The position numbers and the translations under genes were made by a program. Below, piece by piece: positions 1 to 11,636 of a stretch of 64,000 nt of DNA. The DNA is from Blastomyces gilchristii SLH14081. Lineage: Eukaryota; Ascomycota; Eurotiomycetes; Onygenales; Ajellomycetaceae. The notes under the pieces were generated by a model. The model searched no databases and had not been told where the DNA came from. It saw only the letters and a program-made list of their open reading frames with translations. The first letter of the stretch is position 1. The number at the start of each line of letters is the position of its first letter. The stretch is from assembly GCF_000003855.2 (NCBI RefSeq), contig NW_003101676.1, positions 2,428,796 to 2,492,795 of the forward strand, read 5' to 3'.

Positions 1-400
1 ATATGATTATTATTATTATTATTATTATTCTTCAATTATAGATGTATGCAGTCAGAGACTATGACATCTACCTGAGAACTTTAGTTCTCAGGGTTTTTTC
101 TATGTCTGTAAAGTTAACTATTGTACATTCATCAATTTCAGATATGCAAAATCAGAAAATTCCAGCCCAGAATACAAAAACTGTTTACAAATTGCAGTGT
201 TTTAACATCTTTTAATACTTTGAAACCATTTGACAATATCATGACAAAAGAAAAGAGAGAAAGAACACAGTCTCAAAGATAGACACATTAAATAGATAGA
301 TAGAAAGAAATTGAAAGGAAAAGATACAGAAAAAGATAAAGTAAAGAGAGACTATAACAAAACAAATTATTAAAAGAGAGTGTATAGCTGTTTTAACAGA
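1..400 (-). other. LINE-A 3' UTR and TAA-type tail
   Basis: Non-coding. On the minus strand this is the LINE 3' UTR followed by a run of AAT/TAA triplets (about 9-30). The same UTR, including a hairpin-like CTGAGAACTTTAGTTCTCAG at about 73-92, recurs next to LINE-B (57,714-57,925) and LINE-C (61,038-61,400). Triplet tails rather than poly(A) are typical of I/Tad-like LINEs. Bases 1-8 (ATATGATT) match the sequence just beyond the LINE-A 5' end and may be one copy of the target-site duplication. Confidence 0.7.
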
Positions 401-3400
401 CTATATCTGATTGATTTCCTCCTCTTCATATTCAGATAATTCTGAATTTAGCCATTTTCTTGTAGCTGCTTGAGTTTCTGATAGAAAGTCTATTAAGTAT
501 TTAATTCCTGTCTCAGTTGAGAATAAGAATCTCATATTTAATTGATTTAGATCATACTTCTCTTTCAATCTGGCTCTGAGACTATTGTATAATGCACAGT
601 GCATTATAATATGCTCAGGGTTCTCATTTGTATTACAGAATGAGCATTCTATTGAGTCAAATCTATCATCAAATCTTTGTATATAAGATTTGAAATAGCC
701 ATGTCCTAGTTTCAGCTGTATTATAGATGAGAATATTTTCTTTTTACATTTAATTGAACAAGATTTCCACTTGGGTTTTATTTCAAATCTTGAATAATGT
801 ATACTCTTCTTTTGTTTCTGCCAGCTTTCATTCCACTTGTCTAAACAAGATTCTTTTATTTTTCTCTTTATAAAAGACCAGGACACAATTTTTTGAATAG
901 ATCTGCTTAATTCTGCACCCTTTTTTGCAGCTGAATCAGCCAATTCATTGCCATGAATATTCATATGAGCAGGAACCCAGTGCAGATGAATTCTCAGCTT
1001 TGATGTTCTTCTCTTTTGAATTTTTAAAACAGAGTTTAAGATCAGTTCAAGATTCATTTGACTATTATGAATCTGACTATTTCTAAGTCTTTTTAAAGCA
1101 GCTTGACTATCAGAGAATATCCATGCCTCTTTCAAACAATTTCCTCTTTTATGAGATTTTATTTCAATGAGTTTGAAAGCTTTCACTATTGCAAATAGTT
1201 CAGCATCAAAGACTTCACATTCAGAGCCTAGATTCCAGAAATCTGAGATAAAATTAATATTATCTTCAGTATAAGCAATGCCTGCGCCTAATCTATTCAA
1301 GTTCTCATTTTTTGAGCCATCTGAATAAATCAGAATAGAGTCTTTTATATTGATTGTAGAAATTCTCTTCAAATGCTGTTCATATTCTTTCTCTTTTGAT
1401 AGTTCACTTATTTGTAAGTCTATAAGAGATTCAAGCTTTTTTCTCCAGGGAGATAACTTCTCATGATCAACTTTTTCAACATTTAAAGAAGAAAATTGAT
1501 TTTTAATCAGAGAGCATAGTCTGTACAGTTGAGAAGGCATTTTCTTTGAAGAATTATTTTCATTCCAATCAAGAAATCTATTCCAATCCAGTTCATTTCC
1601 AGAGTTAATTGATGGAAATGAAGAAGAGACTCTTTCTCTGATTATATAATTTGAGCTCATCTTTACAACTCTCAGAGCATAGTTCATACAAGCCTTTTCA
1701 AATCTAATAGCAGGAGGAGGAATTGAAGCTTCAATTTCCATTGCTTTAATAGGAGATGATTTGAATGCTCCCAGAATTCTTCTCAAGGCTCTGTTTTGCA
1801 GACTTTGAAAGAGTTCAGTGAAATTCCCTTGATTATTCCATCAAACTTGAACTCCATAATCAGCTACTGATGTAATACAGGCTATATATAACTGTCTCAT
1901 AGCCTGGAAGGATAGACCCCTCTCTGTATTTGATAGTCTGATTATGTTGTTCAATAGTCTTTCTGCCTTGACAGTTCTTTGTTGAATGTGATATTTAAAA
2001 TTCAACTTGGAGTTTAACCATACTCCTAACCATTTGACATTTACACTGGGTTTAATCTCTCTATTTAAAAGAGTTAGAGATAGTTCTTTCTCATTGAATC
2101 TAGGAAAGAAATGAATTAACTCAGTTTTATCCATATCAAATTGAATTTGATTGATATCTGCTCTAACAAAGATTTCCTTTGCAGCTTCTTCAATTACTTT
2201 CAAATTCTCTTTGATAGTTTTTAAGCTGTAGACTAGACCAATATCATCCACATAACTCAGAGATCGCACTATTCTCATATTTCTATTTTTGAATAGATAT
2301 GCAGTGTATATTGCAAATAAAATAGGTGAGATTGGAGACCCCTGTGGTACTCCTATTTTTATCTCAGTCTTGTCTTGTTTCATTCCATCAAAGAAGAGTT
2401 GTATAATTCTTTTAGACATAAAACAGTTAACCCATTTTATTAGAGAAAGTGGCAGTTTTAATATCTTCAATGTCTGAATTAACTTTGACTTTGAAACATG
2501 ATCAAATGCTCCTTTTATATCAATAAAAACTGCAGTTGAGACCAGACCCTCATGCTTTGCTATTTGAATATCATGAACAACTGAGAGAACAGTGTCAATT
2601 GCAGAACACTGTTTTCTACCTCTCATTTGTTCACTGAATAAAAGAGAATCACCTATAGAGCTTATAAAAGATAGTCAAGTAGCTATTATCTTTTCTAAAA
2701 CCTTTCCTAGGCAGTTCAATAGAGATATTACTCTATATGACTTAGGAATTGAAGTTTTTCTATTAGGTTTTGCAAGAATCACTCCAGTGGCTTCTCTCCA
2801 GCATTCAGAATGATATCCATTTTTCAAGAGATTGAAAAAGAGCTCAAAATATTCATTCTTTAAGTAGGAATATGTATTTTGAATAATCAAGTGATTAATT
2901 GAATCAGGACCTGCAGCAGTTTTAACAGAACTTGAGAAGATAGCTGACTCTAATTCATCTTGTGTAAGATCAGGCCATTCCCAGTCATTTTCATCAATGT
3001 AGTTGAGAAGTGATATATTCTCTTCCTCTGAATCTGAATCTGAATCTGGTGAGTTCTGAAAGAGAATTCTCATGAAAGCTTGACATTTTTCCTCAAAAGA
3101 GTTTGCTGTATATGATTCATTCTGAAACTCATATTCTAGAGCTGGAAGTTTTGCTACACTTCTTGTTTTAGTATAGTTAAAAGCTTTAAAAACTTCCTTC
3201 CCTTGTGCTTCTTCAAGAAATTTATTCCAGCAGTCTGTTTTAGCTCTTTTAATACCTGAAAAATATTCATTTCTGACAGCTTTGAACTCTTCATCAGATA
3301 TTACATCATTCTTCCAATCTCTTCTAGCAGTAGCTAATTCTTTTCTTTTAGATGAGATATTCTCATTCCACCAAGGTTTTGAATACTCAGAAGATTTTCT

Positions 3401-4363
3401 TTTTGAAATATTATCTCTAACACTTGTTAGAATAATAGATGTAATAAGCTTCACTCTATTCTCAAGCATTTCATTTGAGATATCTTGATCAGAATTCCAA
3501 TATAGCTCATTCTGTCTTTCAGATTTTAACAGTTTTATACTTTCTTCAACTGCTTTCCAATCAGCTTTTTCAAAGTTATACTGATTAGAGAGAAGAGGAT
3601 TTTCACTCATTTGTTTTTCACTCAGTTCAATATCAAATTGAATAATCTCATGACCTGATCCTGATGTCTCATTTGAATCAATAAACCAGTTTACAAGTCT
3701 TCTTTCCATTAGATTTTGTGACATGAATGTTAGATCTATAATAGACTTCTGTTTCATGTCTTTTCTAAAGAATGTTTGTTGATCAGACTTATTAATCAAA
3801 TCTATTGAATGCTCAAAGATTCATTCAACCAGATTATCAGCTCTCACTGCTCTCTTGCATTCTGAATTTCATCAGAGATGATGTGCATTGAAATCTCCTG
3901 CAATTATAGAGTTTCTTGATGAAGTTATGTTCAGAAATCCTCTATTAATTGTCCAGATGTTATTATTTTCCTTCAATGACTTTTCCTTATAGATATTTAT
4001 AAGCTGTATAGTATCAAACTCATTCTCTTTATCTATAATATCACTCACCAGAATATCAGGGTCAGACATGATATCAAATCTTAGATTAAATTGATATCTT
4101 GATCTCTTTCTTTCATAGATCACTACTCTCAACTTTATCTCAGACTTTTGAGGTAAAAAGCAGTAGTAGCTTGAATGAGAAATGATATATTTTTGCTCAG
4201 CATCAAAATTTGGCTTCTGAAGCAGTACAAAATCAACTTTTTATTCAAATGCAATTTGAAGACAAGAATAAATGCAATTTGAGTTTCTATTCACATTATT
4301 TTGAATAAATGTGATTTTTGAAGAGTTTTTAAACTTTTTTTGTTGTTTTTGTTGTATATTCAT
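401..4363 (-). pseudogene. LINE-A ORF2: endonuclease-RT-RNase H polyprotein, broken by few stops
   Basis: The frame starts at the ATG at 4,363, ten bases from the Gypsy-1 LTR. The endonuclease region contains GDFNAHH (about 3,875-3,895). The reverse transcriptase has VPQGSPISP (about 2,340) and the catalytic motif YVDDI (about 2,250). RNase H shows YSDGS (about 1,320), DAELFAI (about 1,200), FSDSQAA (about 1,110) and HWVPAHMNIHGNELADSAA (about 960). A CCHC knuckle CSFCNTNENPEHIIMHC lies at about 600-655. The reading frame is otherwise continuous. It is broken by TAA after AFE (about 4,250), TGA TGA after NAHHL, TGA in LVE-IFEHS, TGA in IIAT-LSF and TGA in YGVQV-W. Most of these fall at expected tryptophans, yet more than 20 other tryptophans remain TGG. 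It is therefore the best preserved ORF2 in the window, but not translatable as one protein without readthrough. Confidence 0.85.
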
Positions 4364-4368
4364 ACTAA

Positions 4369-4373
4369 AAGAG
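4369..4373. repeat. Gypsy-1 target-site duplication, left copy (AAGAG)
   Basis: AAGAG precedes the left LTR and recurs at 11,619-11,623 after the right LTR. The uninterrupted LINE-2 copy reads CTAAAAGAGAGTAG at the same place (about 16,109-16,122), which proves a 5-bp duplication of the LINE sequence. Confidence 0.95.
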
Positions 4374-4630
4374 TGTAAGAAATCCCGCTCCTCGCGGATT
4401 CTTTACCCCTATTTCTATCTCTCGCATAATCAATAGGGCTAGCGGCCCTTGACTACACACAACTATATAGACTGAAGTTCATGAATACTATTCATAACTC
4501 AGCTTGAATACTATTATACATTTGACTTCTATATTTATCTTCCTACTGTGAACACTTCTAGTAGTTAACAGTACATATCATGTCAAGCTGCAAACACCTG
4601 AATAATCGCCTGCGAGCACTTATTCTTACA
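4374..4630 (+). repeat. Gypsy-1 left LTR
   Basis: 257 bp, TGTAAGAA...TTCTTACA. It aligns without gaps to the right LTR at 11,362-11,618. By eye I count about 22 differences, all transitions. Confidence 0.93.
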
Positions 4631-4679
4631 TTTCAAGCTCAGTCAGTCAGCAACCGCCTGTTATGACTGAAAGAACTAG

Positions 4680-5747
4680 AAACTTGCATGCTTCAACCCC
4701 TGTGAACCCTACTGCAGGCACTCAGGAGCAGCCACTCAAATTATGAATAACCTCTGTGAAAGAGGTCTCAGAGAACTTATCAATCACTCACAGAACATCA
4801 TTCTCTGCATCTGTGACAGAGGAACTCTCTGAACCCATGAACAAACTAATCTCAGTGAAGAACATTCTTGAGCATCTTCTGCAGAATCAAGCTATTTTTC
4901 TACAAGAAATACTTACTGCCTGCAAACACCCTCAAACTGAGTCTCTAGACATGATCTTCAGAGACACTCACAAACTGAAAAGAAACTTTCTCAAGCTGTG
5001 ATCACTTAAGGCCATCTATTGAACCACAACCTATAAAAGCTTTTGCAAGTTTGTATTTGAAATTGACTTACAAGCCCGGCTGTGTGACATGAAAGATGAA
5101 GAAGCTGTCACCTACACAATGACAGGCCTCTATTACACTGAAGCCAAGGACTGACTGAACCATCTAGGAAATGATCATGAGAGATCTCAATGATCTGTTC
5201 TCAAGACCTATCTAGAGAATAAGTTGAGAAACTCTGTGAGCTGAACAGAGAACACCTGAACTGCAATCATCAATATTAGAAAAAGAGGTGAGAAATCTGA
5301 TGAAGACTACTCACAGCACTTCATGAAATTGTGGTGTGAATTAAGACCTGTGGAAACAGGGTCCTGAAATAAGACCTGAATGATGATGTTCATAAAGAGA
5401 CTGAATAAAGGCATGCAGAACAAGCTCATTGAGCAAGGCTCTAAGTCCTTGACTCTGAAGAAACTGATGACTCTCATCCATCACTTGCAGATCACTGTGA
5501 GAGCCACAGACCCGCGGAGAGCAGACCATCAATCAGCCTCACAAGGGCCAGGACAACAGAGGACAGATTTGTCAGAAAAAGATAACAAGATACAGAGAGA
5601 TTTGTGTCTGACTGCTGAGCAGAGAGAAAGAGCTTTACAAGCTTCTGTGAACAGAGTGCACAACAGAAAGATCAAGAAAAAGAAACTCTGCTTTATCTGT
5701 TCTAAATCAGAACATCTCCGTGCAAACTGTCTGAACAAATCAAAATA
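4680..5747 (+). pseudogene. Gypsy-1 gag remnant with CCHC zinc knuckle
   Basis: Broken gag-like reading frame on the plus strand. The best piece (5,380-5,747) ends with a Lys-rich stretch and the retroviral-type zinc knuckle CFICSKSEHLRANC (C-x2-C-x4-H-x4-C) at about 5,692-5,733, followed by a TAG. Upstream pieces (for example 4,756-5,001) are separated by TGA codons where tryptophans are likely. The nucleocapsid knuckle, followed directly by protease and RT, fits Ty3/Gypsy gag. The exact start is unclear. Confidence 0.7.
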
Positions 5748-5759
5748 GAAATTTGAAAA

Positions 5760-8700
5760 GTCGCGGACAGAGTCAGCAACAGCCTTCTTAAGGGTCTTAA
5801 AGCTGACACCTGAATCTGTTGCTTCTTCAATGAAAATGCTTGCTCACAGGAAGAGACTGCATCGCGGTGCTGCTGCCCTGCAAGCATGGAAAGCATTGAT
5901 GAACTCAGGATCCCAGGTCACTGTGATGTCTCTAAAGCTTGTGGAGTGAATGAGCTGGAAGGTGAAGACTGAGAACCTGCTCTTGTAATAAGCAGAGTAT
6001 GAGAACTCAGATCTGAGAGCTGAGAGACTTATGAGAGTCATCTTTGAATTACAAGATCTCTCTGAAACCTGAAGAAGATTTGTGAAAACTGTGATTATCA
6101 TGAACATCACAGATGACATGTATTTGAAACTTGTATAACTTCAAAGACACAATCCACACATAGCTGTCTGTGAGTCAGGTTTATACTTCTGATCAGTGTT
6201 GACAGACTCACTCACAGAGATAGAAGCAGTTGATGCTGCAGAGTTGATTAGAGAAGACAAGCTCATCTATATGATGACTTTGTGAGTGTCTGAGAATCTT
6301 GCAGTCATGGAAACTGAGCTTCAGATATCAGAGAAATATCAAGATCTCACAGAGATGTTCAGCCCAGCTAAGGCAGCTGAGCTTTCTTCTCACTGTGAGG
6401 AGAATCTGGTAATAGATTTGATAGAAGAGCAGAAACTCTTCTGAGAATCAATCTATAAGCTCTCTCATCATGAGACAGAGGTCTTGCAGACCTATGTAAA
6501 GAAGAATCTGAAGAATGACTTTATCTGATCTTCACAGGCCTTCATGGGAGCCTCTGTGATGTTCATGAAGAAGAAGAATGAAGATCTCAGATTGTATGTA
6601 GACTACTGTGACCTGAACTTCAAGACAACAAAGAGCTGCTATCTCCTGTCTCTGATTGAGAATGTGATCAACTGTCTCACAGAAGCTGTCATATTCACAC
6701 AACTGAATGTGATCAATGCATATACACAGCTGTGAATACAGTCTGAGAATGAATGAAAGACTGTCTTTAGAACTGCACTGAAACTGTTTGAATATCTAGT
6801 GATGTCTTTTGATCTGACTAATGCCTCTGCAGCATTTCAGTCTTTCATCAATAAAACACTTTGTGTATATCTGAATGTCTTCATGGTAATATATCTGAAT
6901 GATGTGATAGTGTACTCTGCGAAGGAGAAAGAACACACTGAGCATGTGTGAAGTGTGTTGAAGGTCTTAGATGAGGCAGGACTGTATGTTAAGCTCATGA
7001 AGTGCAACTTCAGTGCTTATCAGATTAATTTCCTAGAATATATAATCACTGCAGATGATATTCAGATGAAACCTTTGCAGATTGAGACTATTCTATCATA
7101 ACTGAAGTCAACTAGTATTCATGAGATTCAGATCTTTCTGAGCTTTGTGAATTTCTATAGATGATTTATCTTTGCATTCATGAGAATCTTCTTGACCCTT
7201 ACAGACATGCTGAAGAATGAAAATAAGAAGAAGTTATCCTGTGAACAGAGAATGAAAAGGTTGTTGAGAAGAGAGAACTGTGAGGACTTTCTTATCTCAG
7301 AAGCTCATGAGGCCTTTGCAAGGTTGAAACAGGCATTCACAGACACAGTGATGCTGTTTCACTTTGATCTCTTACTCTTAATCAGATTGAAGACAGATGC
7401 CTTCTTCTTTGCAATTTCAGGAATAGTCTCATAACTACAGTCAAATGAGAACTGGGTTTCAGTGACCTTTTTCTCACAGAAGATGCAACTCACAGAGATC
7501 AACTATAGCATTCATGATCAGAAGCTTCTTACAATAGTGAAATCCTTTCATCACTGATATCACTACTTCAAGAGCCTTGCAACAGTGATTACTGTGAGAA
7601 CTGATCATGACAGCTTATAACAGTTTACTTCAATCAAGGAACTCTCACAGCAGCAGGTTTGCTGAGCTCAGAGACTGAGTGAGTTCTGATTCAAGATAGA
7701 ACATATCAAGAGAACTAAGAACTCAGTGGACAGACTCTCTCACAGGCCAGACTATGTTAAGAAGATCAGGGTGACAGACACAGAGAGACTAGAGAAGGCA
7801 GAAAAGCTTCACAGAATGCTTGAACTGAGTGTTGCAAAGAGATTGACTGAAGAGTCTTTCAATCCCTCATGAGAGAAGAAAGAGAAGAGAGAGAAGAAGC
7901 CTGCATAACTACTCTCTGTAACACTGAGAGTCAACACTCTGAGAATCTCTGCAAGAATTCTTGAAGAGAGTATCTATAATCTGAAGGATTTGCAGACTTT
8001 GAGAAGTGCTGTGAAAGACCTGATGCAAGGGAAAACAGAGTATAAGTCTTCATAAGATCTTCTATTCAGATTGTCTGAACTGCAACTGAAGAATGAATAT
8101 GCTCAATATATTCAGAAACTGCTCACAGCAGGAATCAATCCTGCAGAAACAAAGAGTTGAAGAGACTTAAATAACCTCTTGCAAAGAGAGGGCTGGATTT
8201 ATGTGCCTGTAAATGAGTTTCTATGTGTAGAACTCATCAAAAGGCATCATGACTCTTCTCTAGCAGGTCATTTTACAGACACTAGAACTCATGAGTTACT
8301 CACAAGGAAATACTTCTGACTGAAGATATGAGGACTTGTGAAGAAGATAGTGAATTCTTGTACTGTTTATCAGGGTTCATGAGTAGTGCAGTTCAGGTCA
8401 TATGAAGAACTTACTCCTCTACTTATCTCACAGAAACCTTGAGAACAGCTAGGAATAAATACTCTTATGAGCCTCTCTGAAAGCAAGAACATATATGATG
8501 CCTGCTTTGACAGTGTGCTGATAATAGTGAATCACTTCATCAAGATGACACACTTTATACCCACTCACAAGGACTTGAAGTCAAAGAATTTGACTCACAT
8601 CTTCATTCATGATGTGATCTGATTGCATGAATTGCCTGTGAACATTGTCTCAGACAGAGAATTAATCTTTGTAGAAGAGTTCTGATCTGATCTGATAATT

Positions 8701-9490
8701 ATACTGAAGATCTCATGAGATTTAAGCACAGCTTTTCATCAACAGACAGATGATCAGACAGAATGTCTGATGAGTATATTGAAACAGTATCTGTGATACT
8801 TTGTCAATTACAATCAGAATGACTGAGTGCATTGATTATCACTCACAGAGTTCATGTACAACAACTCAAAGCATGTCAGCACAGATAAAACTCTCTTTGA
8901 GATGCTCACTGAGACTCATCTGCAGATAATCTTGATGAACTCATGAGAGTACACTATAGAGTGTGATGATGCCTGTGAACAGACTGAGAGAATTCAGAAG
9001 ATTCAGGAGAAAGCTTATAAATTCTTGAGAAAGGCTCAAGAGTATCAGAAGAGATACTATGACTTCAAGCACATTGCAAAGAGTTTTAAGAAAGATGATA
9101 GAGTCTGACTGAGTCTAGAAAACATCATCACACAGAGATCTAGCAAGAAGCTAAATCTCTTGCAGACAGGGTCTTATAAGATTATGAAGAAAGTTAGTCT
9201 GCAGTTCTACAGATTGAAACTGTCACCTGAGTTGTAGATATACAATGTTTTTCATGTCTCTTTACTCTGTGAATATAAGAAATTCTCAGAAGAGAATTCT
9301 ATAACTCATCACTCTATCTGTGAAGCACTAGAGAGTGAAAGAGAATATCAGGTCAAAGAAATTGTTGACTCAGAGAAGTGAGATTGTGAGCTCTGATTCA
9401 AGATTCAGTGACAAGAATATTCTGACAAGATGAATAAGTTCACTTGAGAATCATTCAGGCAGATAAGACATCTGCAGAAGCTGAGACATG
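5760..9490 (+). pseudogene. Gypsy-1 pol remnant: protease, RT, RNase H, integrase, chromodomain
   Basis: Domains can be read through many stops. The protease core NSGSQVTVMS is at about 5,901-5,930. RT includes LYVDYCDLN (about 6,590), FRTALKLFEYLVMSF (about 6,760-6,805) and the catalytic box seen as YLNDVIVYS (about 6,893-6,920), where one of the paired Asp residues is changed to Asn. RNase H includes VTFFSQKM and DQKLLTIV (about 7,460-7,540). Integrase lies at about 8,200-9,000. The tail at about 9,340-9,480 matches a chromodomain (EREYQVKEIVDS...QEYSDKMNKFT). Expected tryptophans are mostly TGA, expected prolines often Ser and glycines Ser/Asp/Glu, as CpC and GpG deamination would give. 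Chromodomains steer chromovirus integration to heterochromatin. Confidence 0.8.
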
Positions 9491-9499
9491 ACTTTCATA

Positions 9500-11361
9500 C
9501 TGTAAATTCTGATAAGTCAGAATGATGCAGTCTTCACTAAGAACCTGATTGTGATAAAGATATTAACACTGTCATTTGTGAACTCTAGTCTATAAGATGA
9601 TGAGTTTCTACTGAGATGAACAGTCTGCAGTGTATGCAAGAGAAGAAGAAAACATGTTCTCATTAAAGCTAAAAAACAAGAAAATAAACAGGGCTGTGAA
9701 TACAATTTAGAGACTAACAAAGAAAAAATAAAGAAAACTCACACTCACATCATCAACATCTGTGATACTCAACTCTCTCACAACTATCAATTTCTCTCTT
9801 CAAAGAAGCAGAGAGTATTATGCCTGTGATACAGACAATTGTTGCATTTAGCATGAAGATCATCAGAAATGCACAGACTTCAGAGAAGCTGAACACCAGG
9901 ACACACACAGTTGTGACAGAGTCTTGAAGACTGGTCATCTGTGTGTGTGATCAGATATCTCTCATGAAGCTGTGTCTGCTCTCTCAGTTATGCTGGAGTA
10001 TCCAGCCTGGAAACAATGAGGACATGAAGAGAGAGCTCATCTGCCCAGGTCAACTTCTGTCACAAATTCATGACATTCACATTGCCTTGATTACTCAGAT
10101 TTTGCAGGTACCTGGGGACTTATCTCTCATTGGCAATGGGATTGCAGAAATGCGCTGTGATGTGAGAATCATTGATAGAGAACCTAGGCATATTTGCATA
10201 TGCCTGGTCAGAGATTGTGCGGGCAGAGAGAGAGTAGTCATAGGCCTGCAGGGCCGCAGGAGGCACTGACAACACTGAGAGCTTTGTAAGAACTGTCAGC
10301 TAGAGTCTGTAAGGAATTACTTATGAGAAGACTTACAGCAAAGAGAGAGACTGCGCTGCTTAGAGCCAGGGGCTGGCCTGAGGGAGGCAGGGGGTTGGCC
10401 GCTGGCCTGAAGATTGGGTGCAGTGGCAGGGCTGGGGAGAGTGAAGATGTGATCATGGATGATGATGTCTCTGCTTCACCAGCCAGTAAAAAGTGATCAG
10501 AGGAGTTGCAGAAACACTCACAAGAAGCTCAGCAGCAATCAGACATTGTTTATAAAGAGATTGAAATTGAAAAAATTTTTATTCTTGAGAAGTTCTTGAA
10601 TCAACATGCAGACACTGTCAGGAACACTCTCTCTCTATTATCTGAGTGAAAACACTTCACAGATGAATGAGAATACTCACAGTTTATAAGAATGAGAGCT
10701 GTTACAGAAAAAGAAAAAAGAAGATAAGATTTCACAGACAGATCTGAGGTATTTATACTACTCTAGAGAGATTTGCTTACACTGTGAGTGATTCTGCAGA
10801 ACAGTCAGATCACTCTAGTAAATAAGAGTGATTGTGAATCACAGGCCTGAATCTTTCTATATGACTACAAAGAGTGATTGCAGACTGCAGATATCTTGAT
10901 TCTATAATTCTACAGAGTTGATGAAAGAATGGAAAATTCCTCACAATTCTACAGTGTCAAAGAGCAATGATTTGTGAGAATGAATGAAAGATCAACTCAC
11001 AAATGTTTCTCTTTGATGAGAATGATCTCACAGAGAGTGATTCACCTGTGAGATGAATCTGTGTGATGATCACACAAGAATCTCATGAAAATGATTGAGA
11101 GTCAACCAGAATCCTTCTGTATGAAAGGTGTGAGATGAATCTGTGTGATAGTCAGAGAAGAATCTGTAAATCATAAAGAATCTCACAGAACAAGAAACTG
11201 AGTAACAGACTCTTTTCTCTTTACAGTAACAAGGGATTTTTCCTCACTGAGGTTTTTTATAGATGTGAAGGGTTTTTAGTGAGTATCACTGCAGTGCTGA
11301 GCTGACTATGAAGTCACTCAGTGAAAGGCTTTGTGAACAAAGTCTTAGAGAGAGAAGGGTA
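9500..11361 (+). other. Gypsy-1 3' region of unknown content
   Basis: About 1.85 kb between the chromodomain and the right LTR. No domain is recognised on either strand. A GC-richer stretch at about 10,060-10,440 contains an open frame (9,943-10,269, 108 codons, plus) and an opposite-strand frame of 72 codons, neither with a recognisable motif. The rest is AT-rich with many CAGAGA/TCTGTG-type words. Confidence 0.5.
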
Positions 11362-11618
11362 TGTAAGAAATCCCACTTCTTGCAGATTCTTTACCTCTAT
11401 TCCTATCTCTTGCATAATCAATAGGGCTAGCAGCCCTTGGCTATACACAACTATATAGACTGGAGTTCGCGAATACTATTCACAACTCAGCTTAAATACT
11501 ATTATACATTTGACTTCTACATTTATCTTTCTACCGCGAACACTTCTAGTAGTTAACAGTACATATCACATCAAGCTGCAAACACCCGAATAATCGCCTG
11601 CGAGCACTTATTCTTACA
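11362..11618 (+). repeat. Gypsy-1 right LTR
   Basis: 257 bp, same ends as the left LTR, followed by AAGAG at 11,619-11,623. It retains different CpGs from the left LTR, so each LTR mutated independently after insertion. Confidence 0.93.
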
Positions 11619-11636
11619 AAGAGAGTAGAGAAGAAT

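Larger units (their letters stand above)
4374..11618 (+). mobile_element. Gypsy-1: Ty3/Gypsy chromovirus inserted between LINE-A ORFs
   Basis: A complete LTR retrotransposon of 7,245 bp with 257-bp LTRs that begin TGTAAGAA and end TTCTTACA, flanked by the 5-bp duplication AAGAG. The internal order on the plus strand is gag with a CCHC knuckle, aspartic protease, reverse transcriptase, RNase H, integrase and chromodomain, which is the chromovirus order. A roughly 1.85-kb 3' region of unknown content lies between the chromodomain and the right LTR. All frames are riddled with stops, mainly TGA at expected tryptophans, so the copy is dead. A clear tRNA primer-binding site is not visible after the left LTR. 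A purine-rich tract (AGAGAGAAGGGTA, about 11,349-11,361) precedes the right LTR and fits a polypurine tract. Confidence 0.9.

Noticed and set aside
401..9490. TGA read as tryptophan (alternative code)
   Set aside because: Genes in the island use TGG for Trp and TGA as a normal stop (48,342-48,344; 40,326-40,328), and LINE-A keeps most Trp as TGG. Mutation explains TGA better.
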